DNA of 64,000 bases from UBA4465 sp002292365 (lineage in GTDB: Bacteria > Bacteroidota > Bacteroidia > Cytophagales > Cyclobacteriaceae), in contig CALSQY010000001.1 in the NCBI GenBank assembly GCA_943788615.1, positions 868,001 to 932,000 on the forward strand. Direction: 5' to 3'. Numbering within the stretch: the first letter of the stretch is position 1; each line of letters starts with the position of its first letter. Both the position numbers and the translations under genes were made by a program. Positions 26,134 to 34,604 of the stretch are shown here, in pieces. The notes beneath the pieces are model-generated. The model was not told where the DNA came from, searched no databases, and saw only the letters and a list, made by a program, of their open reading frames with translations.

Positions 26134-26736
26134 TCATAAGCTATAAGCGAGCAAATAATTCAATATCGGCACAATGTTGATTCGATATTGTTCATTGATT
26201 TCGGTCGACATAATATGACCCAAGACTTGATGATCATCTATCAGCTCTGTTTTCAGTTCATTTTTTAAGCTCAGTTGAGTTTGTCCACATATTTTGATCA
26301 ATACTTCTTTGACTATCCATATTTTACAGAGATTGAAAGCGTTGTTTTTATGCTGATACTCACTCTCGTGGAGGATTTTAGATTGAATCTTGATTAATTG
26401 GTTTCTGGGCGATTCAATATCGATACCACAAGGCGCATCCAAATGAATCATGGCAGCAGCCATAGGAAAAGAGTGTGTCATTGAAATGTTTGCCGCATGG
26501 CCGATGAGGAAAGGCTTTCCTGCTTTCGTTTTAGCAATGCCAGCGTAGGAAATTCCAAATAGTGAGACAAGATGCATGACCAATAATCGGGTCGCTAGCC
26601 ATTCGCATTTTTTTTTATCATTCTTGTGCGGGGCTGACGAGCCCGCTAAGCGGGCTAACTCAGTTGCCGTTTCGGTGATATTCCAAACGGCATAAGTGCT
26701 TACCTTGTTTATTTTGTTGGTTAAGAATAGTGGCAT
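26134..26736 (-). CDS. 4'-phosphopantetheinyl transferase superfamily protein (Sfp type)
   Basis: 200 residues. Core motifs are ISMTHSFPMAAAMI, the Mg-binding CGIDIESPR and WIVKEVLIKICG (the WxxKEA motif). It moves phosphopantetheine from CoA onto carrier-protein serines in the cytoplasm. Sfp-type enzymes serve fatty-acid, polyketide or peptide carriers; none is next to it. It diverges from the WD40 gene across 35 nt. Confidence 0.87.
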   Translation of the reverse strand: MPLFLTNKINKVSTYAVWNITETATELARLAGSSAPHKNDKKKCEWLATRLLVMHLVSLFGISYAGIAKTKAGKPFLIGHAANISMTHSFPMAAAMIHLDAPCGIDIESPRNQLIKIQSKILHESEYQHKNNAFNLCKIWIVKEVLIKICGQTQLSLKNELKTELIDDHQVLGHIMSTEINEQYRINIVPILNYLLAYSL

Positions 26737-26763
26737 TTAAGTAAATAGATCATGCAATTGTAA

Positions 26764-26771
26764 TACTTTTG
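26764..26771 (+). promoter_or_regulatory. TAnnTTTG -7 element touching the WD40 start
   Basis: TACTTTTG is followed directly by ATG at 26772. A start site 5-7 nt downstream would leave that ATG upstream of the mRNA, so the in-frame ATG at 26784 is the likely start if this is the promoter. Confidence 0.4.
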
Positions 26772-27701
26772 ATGTTAACATTTATGATAAATCGACCTTC
26801 AATAACAAAGGAACATAGCTTTACGGGCCATAAAGATGCTATTTATGCTTTGTGTGGATTAAATGAGCATGAATTTGTTTCAGGGGGCGCAGATGGTCAT
26901 ATTATTAAATGGGATACGAATGGATATGCTGCTGGAAAGGTAGTTGCAAAAGTTTCAACCTCTGTTTACGCACTCAGCTATGATCCTTCGAGAGATCATC
27001 TATTTATAGGTCAAAATTTTGATGGACTGCACGTCATTGATCCGGTTGCCAAACAAGAAATTACATCACTTCAAATGACGAGAACTCATATTTTTGATAT
27101 CCAGTTTGATGATGATTTTCTTTACATAGCGACAGGTGATGGCGCTATTTATATTGTCAGTCGGGAAAGCTGGAAGCTCGTAAAAACGCTTAATTTATCC
27201 CAAAAGAGCGCCCGTACTTTGCAGGTCGATGAGCATCGTATTTATGCCGGCTACAGTGATGGTTGCATACGGGTAATTGACAAGAAAAGTTATCTACTTA
27301 TCCAAGAAATACAGGCACATAAAAACTCTGTTTTTAGCTTGTGCATCGATCCTACGAATAAGATGATATTGAGTGGGAGTAGAGATGCACATCTCAAAAT
27401 TTGGTCACTTGAAGATGGAAACACCTTATTTTTAACAGAAGATATAGTGGCCCACATGTACACCATCAATAATATTAGCTATCATTCAAATGGTCTTTAT
27501 TTTATAACTTGCAGTATGGACAAATCAATTAAGATTTGGGATTCCGGTACTTTTAAATTAATCCGGATCATAGATAAGGGGCGTTATGCAGGTCATGGAA
27601 CCTCAGTTAATAAGCTTTTGTCAATGCCAAATAAAAATTCTTTAATATCTTGTAGTGATGATCGTACTATATCTGTCTGGGATATAAACTTTAGTAAATA
27701 A
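26772..27701 (+). CDS. WD40-repeat beta-propeller protein
   Basis: 309 residues from the ATG at 26772 (305 from the ATG at 26784). About seven WD40 blades are visible, with markers such as GGADGHIIKWD, SGSRDAHLKIWS, CSMDKSIKIWD and CSDDRTISVWD. No signal peptide, so it is cytoplasmic and probably a scaffold. It is separated from the DivIVA-domain gene by only one base, which suggests a shared job; the partner is unknown. Confidence 0.9.
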   Translation: MLTFMINRPSITKEHSFTGHKDAIYALCGLNEHEFVSGGADGHIIKWDTNGYAAGKVVAKVSTSVYALSYDPSRDHLFIGQNFDGLHVIDPVAKQEITSLQMTRTHIFDIQFDDDFLYIATGDGAIYIVSRESWKLVKTLNLSQKSARTLQVDEHRIYAGYSDGCIRVIDKKSYLLIQEIQAHKNSVFSLCIDPTNKMILSGSRDAHLKIWSLEDGNTLFLTEDIVAHMYTINNISYHSNGLYFITCSMDKSIKIWDSGTFKLIRIIDKGRYAGHGTSVNKLLSMPNKNSLISCSDDRTISVWDINFSK

Positions 27702-27702
27702 T

Positions 27703-28491
27703 ATGAGAATAACACCGCTGGAAATCAAAAGAAAAACCTTCGAAAAAAAACTTCGTGGGTTTGATAAAGATGAAGTAGATGCTTTTTTAGCATCTTTATC
27801 TCAGGAATGGGAGCGATTATTGAATGAAAATAATGAGCTTAAAATAAAACAAGAAACGGCTGACATTGAGGTTAAAAAACTCCGTGAAGTTGAAAGTTCA
27901 TTGTTTAAAACACTCAAAACAGCGGAGGATACAGGGGCGAATTTGATTGATCAGGCCAATAAAGCGGCTGAGCTTCATCTCAGAGAGGCGCAAATGAATT
28001 CAGAGGCAGTAATGCGCGAGACCAAATCAAAAGCGACCAGAATTATAGAAGAGGCAGAGAATCAGGCTAAAAATTTGATTGTCGAGATGCAGGATATCAT
28101 TAAGGACTTAGCAAAGAACTATCAAAGCATTGAAAATCACAGAGACTCGTTAATTGGAGAGTTACAAAATATTATTTTGGATATAACCGATAGAATCAAC
28201 CGAGCAAGTAATCAGAAAGGGAACTTCAAGTTAGAGGATCATTTGATTAAAGTTAGGAAACAGGTTCACGATTCAAGGTCGCTGATTGATAAGCAAGATC
28301 CAATCGCACCGCCAGCACCGTTGGATCCTATTCCTCAAATTCCTAAGGATGATGTAGCAGCAACTGAAAAACTCACTGAATTTATTAAATCCAAAGATAC
28401 GACATCAAAAAAGATTGAAAGTAAAAATAAAGAAGAGAACGGATCAGTGAAAGACGAAAGTGGGGATGTTTCATTTTTTGATCAGATATAA
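27703..28491 (+). CDS. DivIVA-domain coiled-coil protein
   Basis: 262 residues. The N-terminal DivIVA lipid-binding segment is clear (MRITPLEIKRKTFEKKLRGF, then DKDEVDAFL, residues 1-29). A long coiled coil (30-175) and a Pro/charged linker (200-255) follow. In Gram-positives DivIVA senses membrane curvature at poles and septa; Bacteroidota homologues are less studied, but the N-terminal Arg/Phe membrane-binding residues are kept. Co-transcribed with the WD40 protein and followed 5 nt later by folB. Confidence 0.88.
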   Translation: MRITPLEIKRKTFEKKLRGFDKDEVDAFLASLSQEWERLLNENNELKIKQETADIEVKKLREVESSLFKTLKTAEDTGANLIDQANKAAELHLREAQMNSEAVMRETKSKATRIIEEAENQAKNLIVEMQDIIKDLAKNYQSIENHRDSLIGELQNIILDITDRINRASNQKGNFKLEDHLIKVRKQVHDSRSLIDKQDPIAPPAPLDPIPQIPKDDVAATEKLTEFIKSKDTTSKKIESKNKEENGSVKDESGDVSFFDQI

Positions 28492-28496
28492 GGCTG

Positions 28497-28847
28497 ATGG
28501 CATTTGTTTCATTAGAGGGGATGGAGTTCTACGCGCATCATGGATATTATGAAGAAGAGCGAAAAATAGGTAATAAATACAGTGTTGATGTCAAAATGGA
28601 ACTCAATGTCGATTTGGCTGCTAAGGAAGATAAATTAGAGGGGACGGTTGATTACGAACAGGTGTATCAATTGATTTCAAAGGTAATGTTTAAAGAGGCG
28701 GCGCTGCTAGAGTTTTTAGCCAATCAAATCATCGAAATTTTGACAAGTAAATTTCCACAAGTCAAAAAAGTTTGGGTAAAAGTGAGCAAATACAATCCAC
28801 CTATTCAAGGGCTTTGTCAACGGGCCGTAGTTGAATTGTCCTCATAA
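28497..28847 (+). CDS. folB: Dihydroneopterin aldolase
   Basis: 116 residues, the normal size. Marks are LEGMEFYAHHGYYEEERKIG, the active-site Glu/Tyr region, TVDYEQVYQLI and a C-terminal VKVSKYNPPIQG with the conserved Lys. It makes 6-hydroxymethyl-dihydropterin for folate. Its last 31 nt overlap the convergent HesB-like gene. Confidence 0.93.
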   Translation: MAFVSLEGMEFYAHHGYYEEERKIGNKYSVDVKMELNVDLAAKEDKLEGTVDYEQVYQLISKVMFKEAALLEFLANQIIEILTSKFPQVKKVWVKVSKYNPPIQGLCQRAVVELSS

Positions 28848-29134
28848 TTCCGAAAAATAAACCCACGTGATTCAGTTCCCTCATGAAAATCAATTTCTTG
28901 ACCAATTAGGAACATCATTTCTGATTTTTGTATGAGAACGTTAATTCCAGAAACTAATGAAACCGTGTCAAACTCCTTTTTTTTATCAAACCCCAAAGTG
29001 AAGTTGACACCCGAACAACCGTGGCCACCTTTTATACTTATCCTAAGTAAGTATTCTTGAGGAATACCTTTAGTTTTGAGTATATTTATAATTTCTTCAA
29101 CGGCGCGCTTAGTTATTTTGATGGGAGCAATCAT
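28817..29134 (-). CDS. HesB/IscA-fold protein without the C-terminal Cys pair
   Basis: 105 residues with the HesB-like domain: ITKRAVEEIINILK, GGHGCSGVNFTLGF with one Cys at the usual first ligand position, and SRGFIFRN where true IscA proteins continue into CxCG. The two C-terminal Fe-S ligand cysteines are absent and the tail ends after 10 more residues. From memory, many Bacteroidota carry this shortened form. It may bind a cluster differently or have another role. Its 3' end overlaps folB. Confidence 0.8.
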   Translation of the reverse strand: MIAPIKITKRAVEEIINILKTKGIPQEYLLRISIKGGHGCSGVNFTLGFDKKKEFDTVSLVSGINVLIQKSEMMFLIGQEIDFHEGTESRGFIFRNYEDNSTTAR

Positions 29135-29152
29135 TGCACAAAAGAAATTATT

Positions 29153-29160
29153 TATTTTTG
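29153..29160 (+). promoter_or_regulatory. TAnnTTTG -7 element
   Basis: TATTTTTG, 23 nt before the ATG at 29184. An ATTG at 29133-29136 is too close to be a standard -33 box. It supports the ATG at 29184 over upstream in-frame starts. Confidence 0.45.
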
Positions 29161-29183
29161 AAATAAGTAATAAAATAGAGGAT

Positions 29184-29699
29184 ATGGATTTGTTAATTGA
29201 TTTATTAAAAATATTAGGACCTGCGGCTATAGTACTCTATGCTTCATTTTTGATGGTACACTCATTATTGAGGGCTCGATTTGATGAGCTCCAGTCTAAC
29301 TTGAAGCTAAAAAATCAAACGGAGATACTGCCCATTAAGTTACAGGCTTATGAGCGGATTATATTGCTTTTGGAGAGATCAAATCCCAATAATTTAATTC
29401 CTCGATTAAGTCAAAAAGAAATGAATGCAACTGTTTTGCAGCACCTTTTAATCAAAGAGATAAGACAGGAATTCAACCATAATTTGGCTCAACAAATTTA
29501 TATATCCAATGAAGCTTGGTCCTATATTACCGCCGCCATTGAGGATACCGTTACCTTGATCAATGAAGCCGCTATGGGTTTGGGGGAAGAACATTCCGGA
29601 TTAGATTTAGCCAAATTAATATTAGAAGGTGCGGTCAAGAAGAATAATATCACTCAAACCATCGTCTTTGTGAAAAATGAGATAAAGGAGCTGTTTTAA
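29184..29699 (+). CDS. Conserved Bacteroidota membrane-anchored protein, unknown function
   Basis: 171 residues from the ATG at 29184 (MDLLIDLLKILGPAAIVLYA). Starts further upstream would overlap the divergent HesB-like gene and precede the promoter. One N-terminal membrane helix (residues 6-24) is followed by a cytoplasmic helical domain with LQAYERIILLLERSNPNNLI and FNHNLAQQIYISNEAW. From memory this is a conserved Bacteroidota family, possibly the one Pfam calls DUF7935. The YkvA-like gene follows after one base. Confidence 0.72.
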   Translation: MDLLIDLLKILGPAAIVLYASFLMVHSLLRARFDELQSNLKLKNQTEILPIKLQAYERIILLLERSNPNNLIPRLSQKEMNATVLQHLLIKEIRQEFNHNLAQQIYISNEAWSYITAAIEDTVTLINEAAMGLGEEHSGLDLAKLILEGAVKKNNITQTIVFVKNEIKELF

Positions 29700-29700
29700 G

Positions 29701-30096
29701 ATGAATAAGAGCGTATTAAAAATTTTCAGACAAGCAAAGCTTATATTACAAGAGCAAAGTCAGGTCAGAGTATTGTTTGGGCAAGTGTCCAAAAAGCTAC
29801 AAAAATTGAATGGGAGTCATAAGCAGATCAATGAGTTGTTGGAGCATGTGCAATTATTTTTAAGGATGATTAAAAAAAGTTTTACGGGTGAATACAGTTC
29901 TTTTTCAAATAAAACACTGCTGTCTTTGGTTTTTGGATTGCTCTACTTTGTAACACCCCTGGATGTAGTTCCGGATTTCATTCCTTTACTAGGGTTCTCT
30001 GATGACCTATCCATAATTTATTTTATCCTCAAAAATTTCAAATCAGACATCGAAGCTTTCAAAGTTTGGGAATTCAATCAGCAACCTATGAGTTAA
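29701..30096 (+). CDS. YkvA/DUF1232-family small membrane protein
   Basis: 131 residues. The DUF1232 core is the C-terminal hydrophobic stretch LLYFVTPLDVVPDFIPLLGF (about 80-99), with the conserved P-D-V-P-D-xIP pattern, preceded by a helical N-terminal part. Family members are small membrane proteins of unknown function. Part of a tightly packed operon. Confidence 0.88.
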   Translation: MNKSVLKIFRQAKLILQEQSQVRVLFGQVSKKLQKLNGSHKQINELLEHVQLFLRMIKKSFTGEYSSFSNKTLLSLVFGLLYFVTPLDVVPDFIPLLGFSDDLSIIYFILKNFKSDIEAFKVWEFNQQPMS

Positions 30097-30107
30097 AAAA
30101 AGAAAGG

Positions 30108-30791
30108 ATGAAGGCGAAACATACAAAATCTGCATTGATCATCGGCGCATCAGGTTTGGTAGGAAAACTATTGTCAGAAGCGATATTACAAAATGATTAC
30201 TACTTAAGCATCACTTTGGTACTGAGGAGGTCTATTGATTTAAAATACGATAAACGGGTGAAAATAATTACGATCTCAGATTTTGATGCACTCGATCAAT
30301 ATGAAGAAGATCTTTTTTCGGAGGATGTTTTCTGCTGTTTAGGTTCCACAATGAAAAAGGCAGGATCCAAATCGGCTTTTGAGAAAAGTGACTTAATATA
30401 TCCATTGAAAGTAGCCACCATAAACCAAAAGAACCCCAATTTCAAGAATTATTTGATCGTTACTTCCCAGGGAGCAAATGCTAAATCACTCTTTTATTAC
30501 AATCAAGTCAAGGGCAAGTGTGAACAGGCTTTGTTGGCATTAAATCTACCAGGATTAAAAGTATTCAGGCCGTCTTTGTTGTTGGGAAATCGTATTGAAA
30601 AAAGAGGGGCTGAGGTGTTCTTTAATTTCCTGATACAAGTGGTAAGCTCACCTTTAAAAGTATTGGGCATATCTTCTTTTTGGTCCATTGAGGCAGTCAT
30701 AGTAGCGCGAGCGATGTTACAGGTTGCGATGAATGAAAATGAGGGGACCGTATTTTATAATGCTAAGGCGATGGTTCAATTAATTCAATAA
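30108..30791 (+). CDS. NAD(P)-binding Rossmann protein (HTATIP2-like extended/atypical SDR)
   Basis: The ATG at 30108 (MKAKHTKSALIIGASGLVGK) is preferred, since longer forms start inside the previous gene; it follows AGAAAGG, one of the few purine-rich leaders here. 227 residues. GASGLVGK binds the dinucleotide, CCLGSTMKKAGS follows strand 4, and YYNQVKGKCEQALL gives the Tyr-x3-Lys. This is the pattern of TIP30/HTATIP2-like oxidoreductases. Substrate unknown. Its stop overlaps the dtd start. Confidence 0.82.
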   Translation: MKAKHTKSALIIGASGLVGKLLSEAILQNDYYLSITLVLRRSIDLKYDKRVKIITISDFDALDQYEEDLFSEDVFCCLGSTMKKAGSKSAFEKSDLIYPLKVATINQKNPNFKNYLIVTSQGANAKSLFYYNQVKGKCEQALLALNLPGLKVFRPSLLLGNRIEKRGAEVFFNFLIQVVSSPLKVLGISSFWSIEAVIVARAMLQVAMNENEGTVFYNAKAMVQLIQ

Positions 30792-31243
30792 TGATTGCTG
30801 TAATTCAGCGCGTTTCAAACGCAAATGTCAAGGTAGAAAAGATTCCTACTGCATCTATTGAACAGGGATTACTGATCTTGCTGGGTGTTGAGGAGGCAGA
30901 TGACAATGAAGACTTGAATTGGTTAGTTAAAAAAATCGTTCAACTAAGGATTTTCTCAGATGGGGAAGGCAAAATGAATTTAAGTGCCTTAGATGTGCAA
31001 GCTGAATTTTTGGTGGTCAGTCAGTTTACCTTACATGCCCAAATAAAAAAAGGAAATAGACCCTCTTTTGTAAAAGCAGCGAAGCCTGTGTATGCGGAAG
31101 CCCTTTATGAAAATTTTATTCAAGAATTGTCAAGCCATTCTAGCCGTCCGGTTCAGCATGGAAAATTTGGAGCGGATATGCAGGTCTCTTTAACAAATGA
31201 TGGTCCTGTGACCATTATAATCGACACAAAAAACAAACATTGA
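30791..31243 (+). CDS. dtd: D-aminoacyl-tRNA deacylase
   Basis: 150 residues, normal size. The two signature motifs are present: SQFTLHAQIKKGNRPSF (SQFTL with the chirality-sensing loop) and NDGPVTIIID (GPVT, the Gly-cisPro element). It frees D-amino acids and glycine from mischarged tRNA in the cytoplasm. The start overlaps the previous stop (TAATG), so it is translationally coupled. Confidence 0.96.
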   Translation: MIAVIQRVSNANVKVEKIPTASIEQGLLILLGVEEADDNEDLNWLVKKIVQLRIFSDGEGKMNLSALDVQAEFLVVSQFTLHAQIKKGNRPSFVKAAKPVYAEALYENFIQELSSHSSRPVQHGKFGADMQVSLTNDGPVTIIIDTKNKH

Positions 31244-31306
31244 TAAGCTCAGTCCTCATTTTGTAAATGATTGGCTTTGATTATGTGTTCGGTAAGGGCA
31301 AAGTAC

Positions 31307-31314
31307 TATTTTTG
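31307..31314 (+). promoter_or_regulatory. TAnnTTTG -7 element for lepA
   Basis: TATTTTTG, 18 nt before the lepA ATG at 31333. It lies downstream of longer in-frame starts, so it supports the ATG at 31333. The upstream TTTG at 31276-31279 is 27 nt away, too far for a standard -33 box. Confidence 0.45.
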
Positions 31315-31332
31315 CAAATCTATTTTCATTCT

Positions 31333-33120
31333 ATGCTGGACATTCGTAATTTTTGTATTATTGCACATATCGATCACGGGAAAAGTACCTTGGCTGATCG
31401 ACTCTTGGAGAAAACATCTACGGTTACCAAAAGAGAAATGCAGGCTCAATTGCTTGACAACATGGATCTTGAAAGGGAGCGTGGCATTACCATAAAAAGT
31501 CATGCCATACAAATGGATTATCTCGAACAAGGGCAAAAATATGTCCTCAACTTGATAGATACTCCGGGACATGTTGATTTTTCGTATGAAGTTTCACGGT
31601 CGATAGCGGCCTGCGAAGGCGCATTGCTTATTGTGGATGCCTCCCAAGGGATTGAGGCGCAAACCATTTCTAATCTTTATTTAGCCATTGAGCATGACCT
31701 TGAAGTCATACCCGTTCTGAACAAAATTGATCTACCTGGAGCCATGATCGATGAAGTTTCAGATCAAATTATAGATTTGATTGGCTGTCATAAGGAAGAC
31801 ATTATTCATGCGAGTGCCAAAGAAGGCATTGGCATTGAGGAAATATTAAAGGCAATTGTGTCCCGAGTCCCAGCTCCCAAGGGCATTAAAGATGAGCCAC
31901 TTCAAGCCATGATTTTTGATTCTGTTTATAATTCATACCGGGGCATTGAAGTTTATTTCAGGGTATTTAATGGGGTAATAAAAAAAGGAGATAAGGTTAA
32001 ATTTGTGAGTACCGAACAGACCTATGATGCGGATGAGATTGGTGTGCTGAGGTTGGATCATGAATCAAGAACTTCATTGGAGGCAGGAAATGTAGGCTAT
32101 TTAATCTCAGGAATCAAAGTAGCCAAAGAGGTTAAGGTGGGCGATACCATTACCCATGTAGATCACCCAACGACGCGACCGATCAAAGGCTTTGAGGATG
32201 TTAAACCTATGGTTTTTGCAGGTATTTATCCTGTGGATACCTCAGAATTTGAAGAACTTAGGTCTTCAATGGAAAAATTACAGCTTAACGATGCTGCTTT
32301 AGTATGGGAACCTGAAACTTCCGTCGCTTTGGGCTTTGGTTTCCGATGTGGTTTTTTGGGTATGCTTCACATGGAAATTATTCAAGAACGATTGGAACGA
32401 GAATTTGGGATGACCGTGATAACAACTGTGCCCTCAGTTAAATTTCACGCTATTGGCACTGATGGGACAATCATTCCTGTGAGCGCACCATCGGAAATGC
32501 CAGAATCTACCAAAATTTCTCACGTCGAAGAGCCTTTTATCAAGGCGCAAATCATTTCAAAATCAGAATATATTGGGAACATTATATCTCTTTGTATGGA
32601 TAAGCGCGGGGAAATCAAAAATCAAGTTTATTTAACATCGGATCGCGTCGAATTGACCTTTAACTTGCCCTTAGCAGAAATAGTATTTGATTTTTTTGAC
32701 AAACTAAAGACCTTGTCAAGAGGATATGCCTCACTAGATTACGAGTTAATTGGTTATCAAACTTCAATATTGGTGAAGTTAGATATCATGCTCAACGGAG
32801 ACAAAGTAGATGCTTTATCTGCAATAGTGCATCGTGATAAGGCCTATGATTGGGGCAAAAGACTTTGTGAAAAATTACGAGGCCTCATTCCGAGACAGAT
32901 GTTTGAGATTGCCATTCAAGCTGCCATTGGGACGAAGGTGATTTCTCGCGAGACGGTCAAGGCACTTCGTAAAAATGTAATCGCTAAATGCTATGGAGGA
33001 GATATTAGCAGGAAAAGAAAACTATTAGAAAAGCAAAAGAAGGGTAAAAAGCGTATGCGTCAAGTGGGGAATGTTGAAATACCTCAAGAAGCATTTATGG
33101 CCGTTCTAAAACTTGATTGA
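31333..33120 (+). CDS. lepA: Elongation factor 4 (LepA)
   Basis: 595 residues from the ATG at 31333 (MLDIRNFCIIAHIDHGKSTL), the usual length; earlier in-frame starts add a non-homologous stretch. G1 AHIDHGKS is at 11-18, followed by the RGITIK switch, DTPGHVDF and NKIDLP. The C-terminal LepA domain includes ISRKRKLLEKQKKGKKRMR. EF4 is a ribosomal GTPase that helps under stress and during initiation. folD follows at once. Confidence 0.97.
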   Translation: MLDIRNFCIIAHIDHGKSTLADRLLEKTSTVTKREMQAQLLDNMDLERERGITIKSHAIQMDYLEQGQKYVLNLIDTPGHVDFSYEVSRSIAACEGALLIVDASQGIEAQTISNLYLAIEHDLEVIPVLNKIDLPGAMIDEVSDQIIDLIGCHKEDIIHASAKEGIGIEEILKAIVSRVPAPKGIKDEPLQAMIFDSVYNSYRGIEVYFRVFNGVIKKGDKVKFVSTEQTYDADEIGVLRLDHESRTSLEAGNVGYLISGIKVAKEVKVGDTITHVDHPTTRPIKGFEDVKPMVFAGIYPVDTSEFEELRSSMEKLQLNDAALVWEPETSVALGFGFRCGFLGMLHMEIIQERLEREFGMTVITTVPSVKFHAIGTDGTIIPVSAPSEMPESTKISHVEEPFIKAQIISKSEYIGNIISLCMDKRGEIKNQVYLTSDRVELTFNLPLAEIVFDFFDKLKTLSRGYASLDYELIGYQTSILVKLDIMLNGDKVDALSAIVHRDKAYDWGKRLCEKLRGLIPRQMFEIAIQAAIGTKVISRETVKALRKNVIAKCYGGDISRKRKLLEKQKKGKKRMRQVGNVEIPQEAFMAVLKLD

Positions 33121-33122
33121 CC

Positions 33123-33995
33123 ATGGGAATATTACTTGATGGAAAAAAGATAGCCAATGAAATTCAGTCTGAAGTAGCAAAGCGGGTTGGAGAACTAATA
33201 AATAATAACAAGAGAGCGCCCCACCTCGCCATTATTTTGATTGGAGAAGATGGAGCGAGTCATTCTTATGTCAACGGAAAGATGAAGGCCTGTAAAGCCG
33301 TGGGATTTGAGTACACTCTTTTACAATTTGCTACCACCATCACAGAGAAAAAATTATTTAAGCACATCGAGCAACTCAATCAAGACGATGATATCGATGG
33401 ATTTATAGTGCAGTTGCCTTTGCCTAAACACATCTCGGTGGAGCACATTACTGCTTTGATAGACTCAAAGAAAGATGTAGATGGCTTTACCAATCATAAT
33501 TTTGGATCCATTGTTTCAGATCAGCCCTTGCTATTGCCTGCTACGCCCTTTGGAGTGATGGAACTACTTAAACGCTATCAGGTGACCACTAAAGGAAAGC
33601 ATTGTGTAATTGTAGGAGCGAGTCGTATCGTGGGGGCTCCGATGAGTTTGATGATGGTTGAGCAGGGTCAAGCTACGGTTACTCTTTGTCATAAATCCAC
33701 TCAAGATTTAGCGAAACATACCCGAAATGCCGACATTTTGATTATTGCGGTAGGTAAGCCCGGGCTGATTACTGCAGATATGGTCAAATCAGGTGCGGTA
33801 ATCATAGATGTGGGAACGACACGCATAACAGATGCTACAAAAAAGAGTGGATTTAGACTTTCTGGAGATGTTGAATTTGAAAAAGTAGAACCCCTGAGTA
33901 GTTTCATTACCCCTGTACCGGGGGGAGTTGGACCTTTGACCATTGCATCACTTTTGTTGAATACATTAAAGGCTTATGAACGACACCACGCATAA
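33123..33995 (+). CDS. folD: Bifunctional methylene-THF dehydrogenase/cyclohydrolase
   Basis: 290 residues from the ATG at 33123, three bases after lepA (a TTG at 33117 overlaps the lepA stop and is less likely). Catalytic Lys is in YVNGKMKACKAVG; also present are DGFIVQLPLPKH, KDVDGFTNHNFG, the NADP loop VIVGASRIVGAPM and the C-terminal PVPGGVGPLT. It links 5,10-methylene-, methenyl- and 10-formyl-THF, and works with Fhs. The queE start lies 20 nt inside its 3' end. Confidence 0.97.
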   Translation: MGILLDGKKIANEIQSEVAKRVGELINNNKRAPHLAIILIGEDGASHSYVNGKMKACKAVGFEYTLLQFATTITEKKLFKHIEQLNQDDDIDGFIVQLPLPKHISVEHITALIDSKKDVDGFTNHNFGSIVSDQPLLLPATPFGVMELLKRYQVTTKGKHCVIVGASRIVGAPMSLMMVEQGQATVTLCHKSTQDLAKHTRNADILIIAVGKPGLITADMVKSGAVIIDVGTTRITDATKKSGFRLSGDVEFEKVEPLSSFITPVPGGVGPLTIASLLLNTLKAYERHHA

Positions 33996-34602
33996 CCTTC
34001 TTGTAGATGAAATACCCATCATGGAATCTTTTTATACGATTCAGGGCGAAGGTTGTCATGTTGGGAAAGCTGCTTATTTTATAAGAACGGGTGGTTGCGA
34101 TGTGGGGTGTCATTGGTGTGATGTGAAGAATTCTTGGAAGGCAAGTGACCATCCTAATTTTTCAGTTACTCGATTGGTAAAAATGGCCAATGACCATCCT
34201 GCACAAATCGTAGTGATTACGGGAGGAGAGCCATTGATGTATGATCTATCCCAATTAACTCAACAGTTAAAAGCAGCCGATAAAAATACCCATATTGAAA
34301 CTTCAGGGGTGTACCCACTCACTGGAGAATGGGATTGGATTTGCTTCTCTCCTAAAAAGTTTAAAAAACCCAAGGAAGTATTTTACGAGCAAAGTGATGA
34401 ATTGAAGCTGGTAATTTACCATAAATCTGATTTTAAGTGGGCCATTGAGCAGGGTAAAAAAATGAATCCCAAAGCCAAATGGCTTTTGCAGCCCGAATGG
34501 AGTCGACAAGAAGAAATACTACCTTTGATTATAGCGTTTGTTAAGGAACATCCCCGTTGGTCCATCTCATTGCAAACCCATAAGTTCATGGATATACCCT
34601 AA
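33976..34602 (+). CDS. queE: 7-carboxy-7-deazaguanine synthase
   Basis: 208 residues. The radical-SAM cluster cysteines are Cys41, Cys45 and Cys48 in GCDVGCHWCD (C-x3-C-x2-C), after ESFYTIQGEG, the QueE start motif. It makes the deazaguanine core for queuosine in tRNA. It overlaps folD by 20 nt, so it is co-translated. The partner genes queC and queD are not in the window. Confidence 0.94.
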   Translation: MNDTTHNLLVDEIPIMESFYTIQGEGCHVGKAAYFIRTGGCDVGCHWCDVKNSWKASDHPNFSVTRLVKMANDHPAQIVVITGGEPLMYDLSQLTQQLKAADKNTHIETSGVYPLTGEWDWICFSPKKFKKPKEVFYEQSDELKLVIYHKSDFKWAIEQGKKMNPKAKWLLQPEWSRQEEILPLIIAFVKEHPRWSISLQTHKFMDIP

Positions 34603-34604
34603 GT

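Noticed and set aside
29076..29183. Longer N-terminus for the membrane-anchored protein at 29184
   Set aside because: It overlaps the divergent HesB-like gene and lies upstream of a -7 element; the ATG at 29184 gives a normal membrane anchor.
31267..31332. Longer N-terminus for LepA
   Set aside because: The extra residues are not homologous to LepA, and a promoter element lies inside this stretch.
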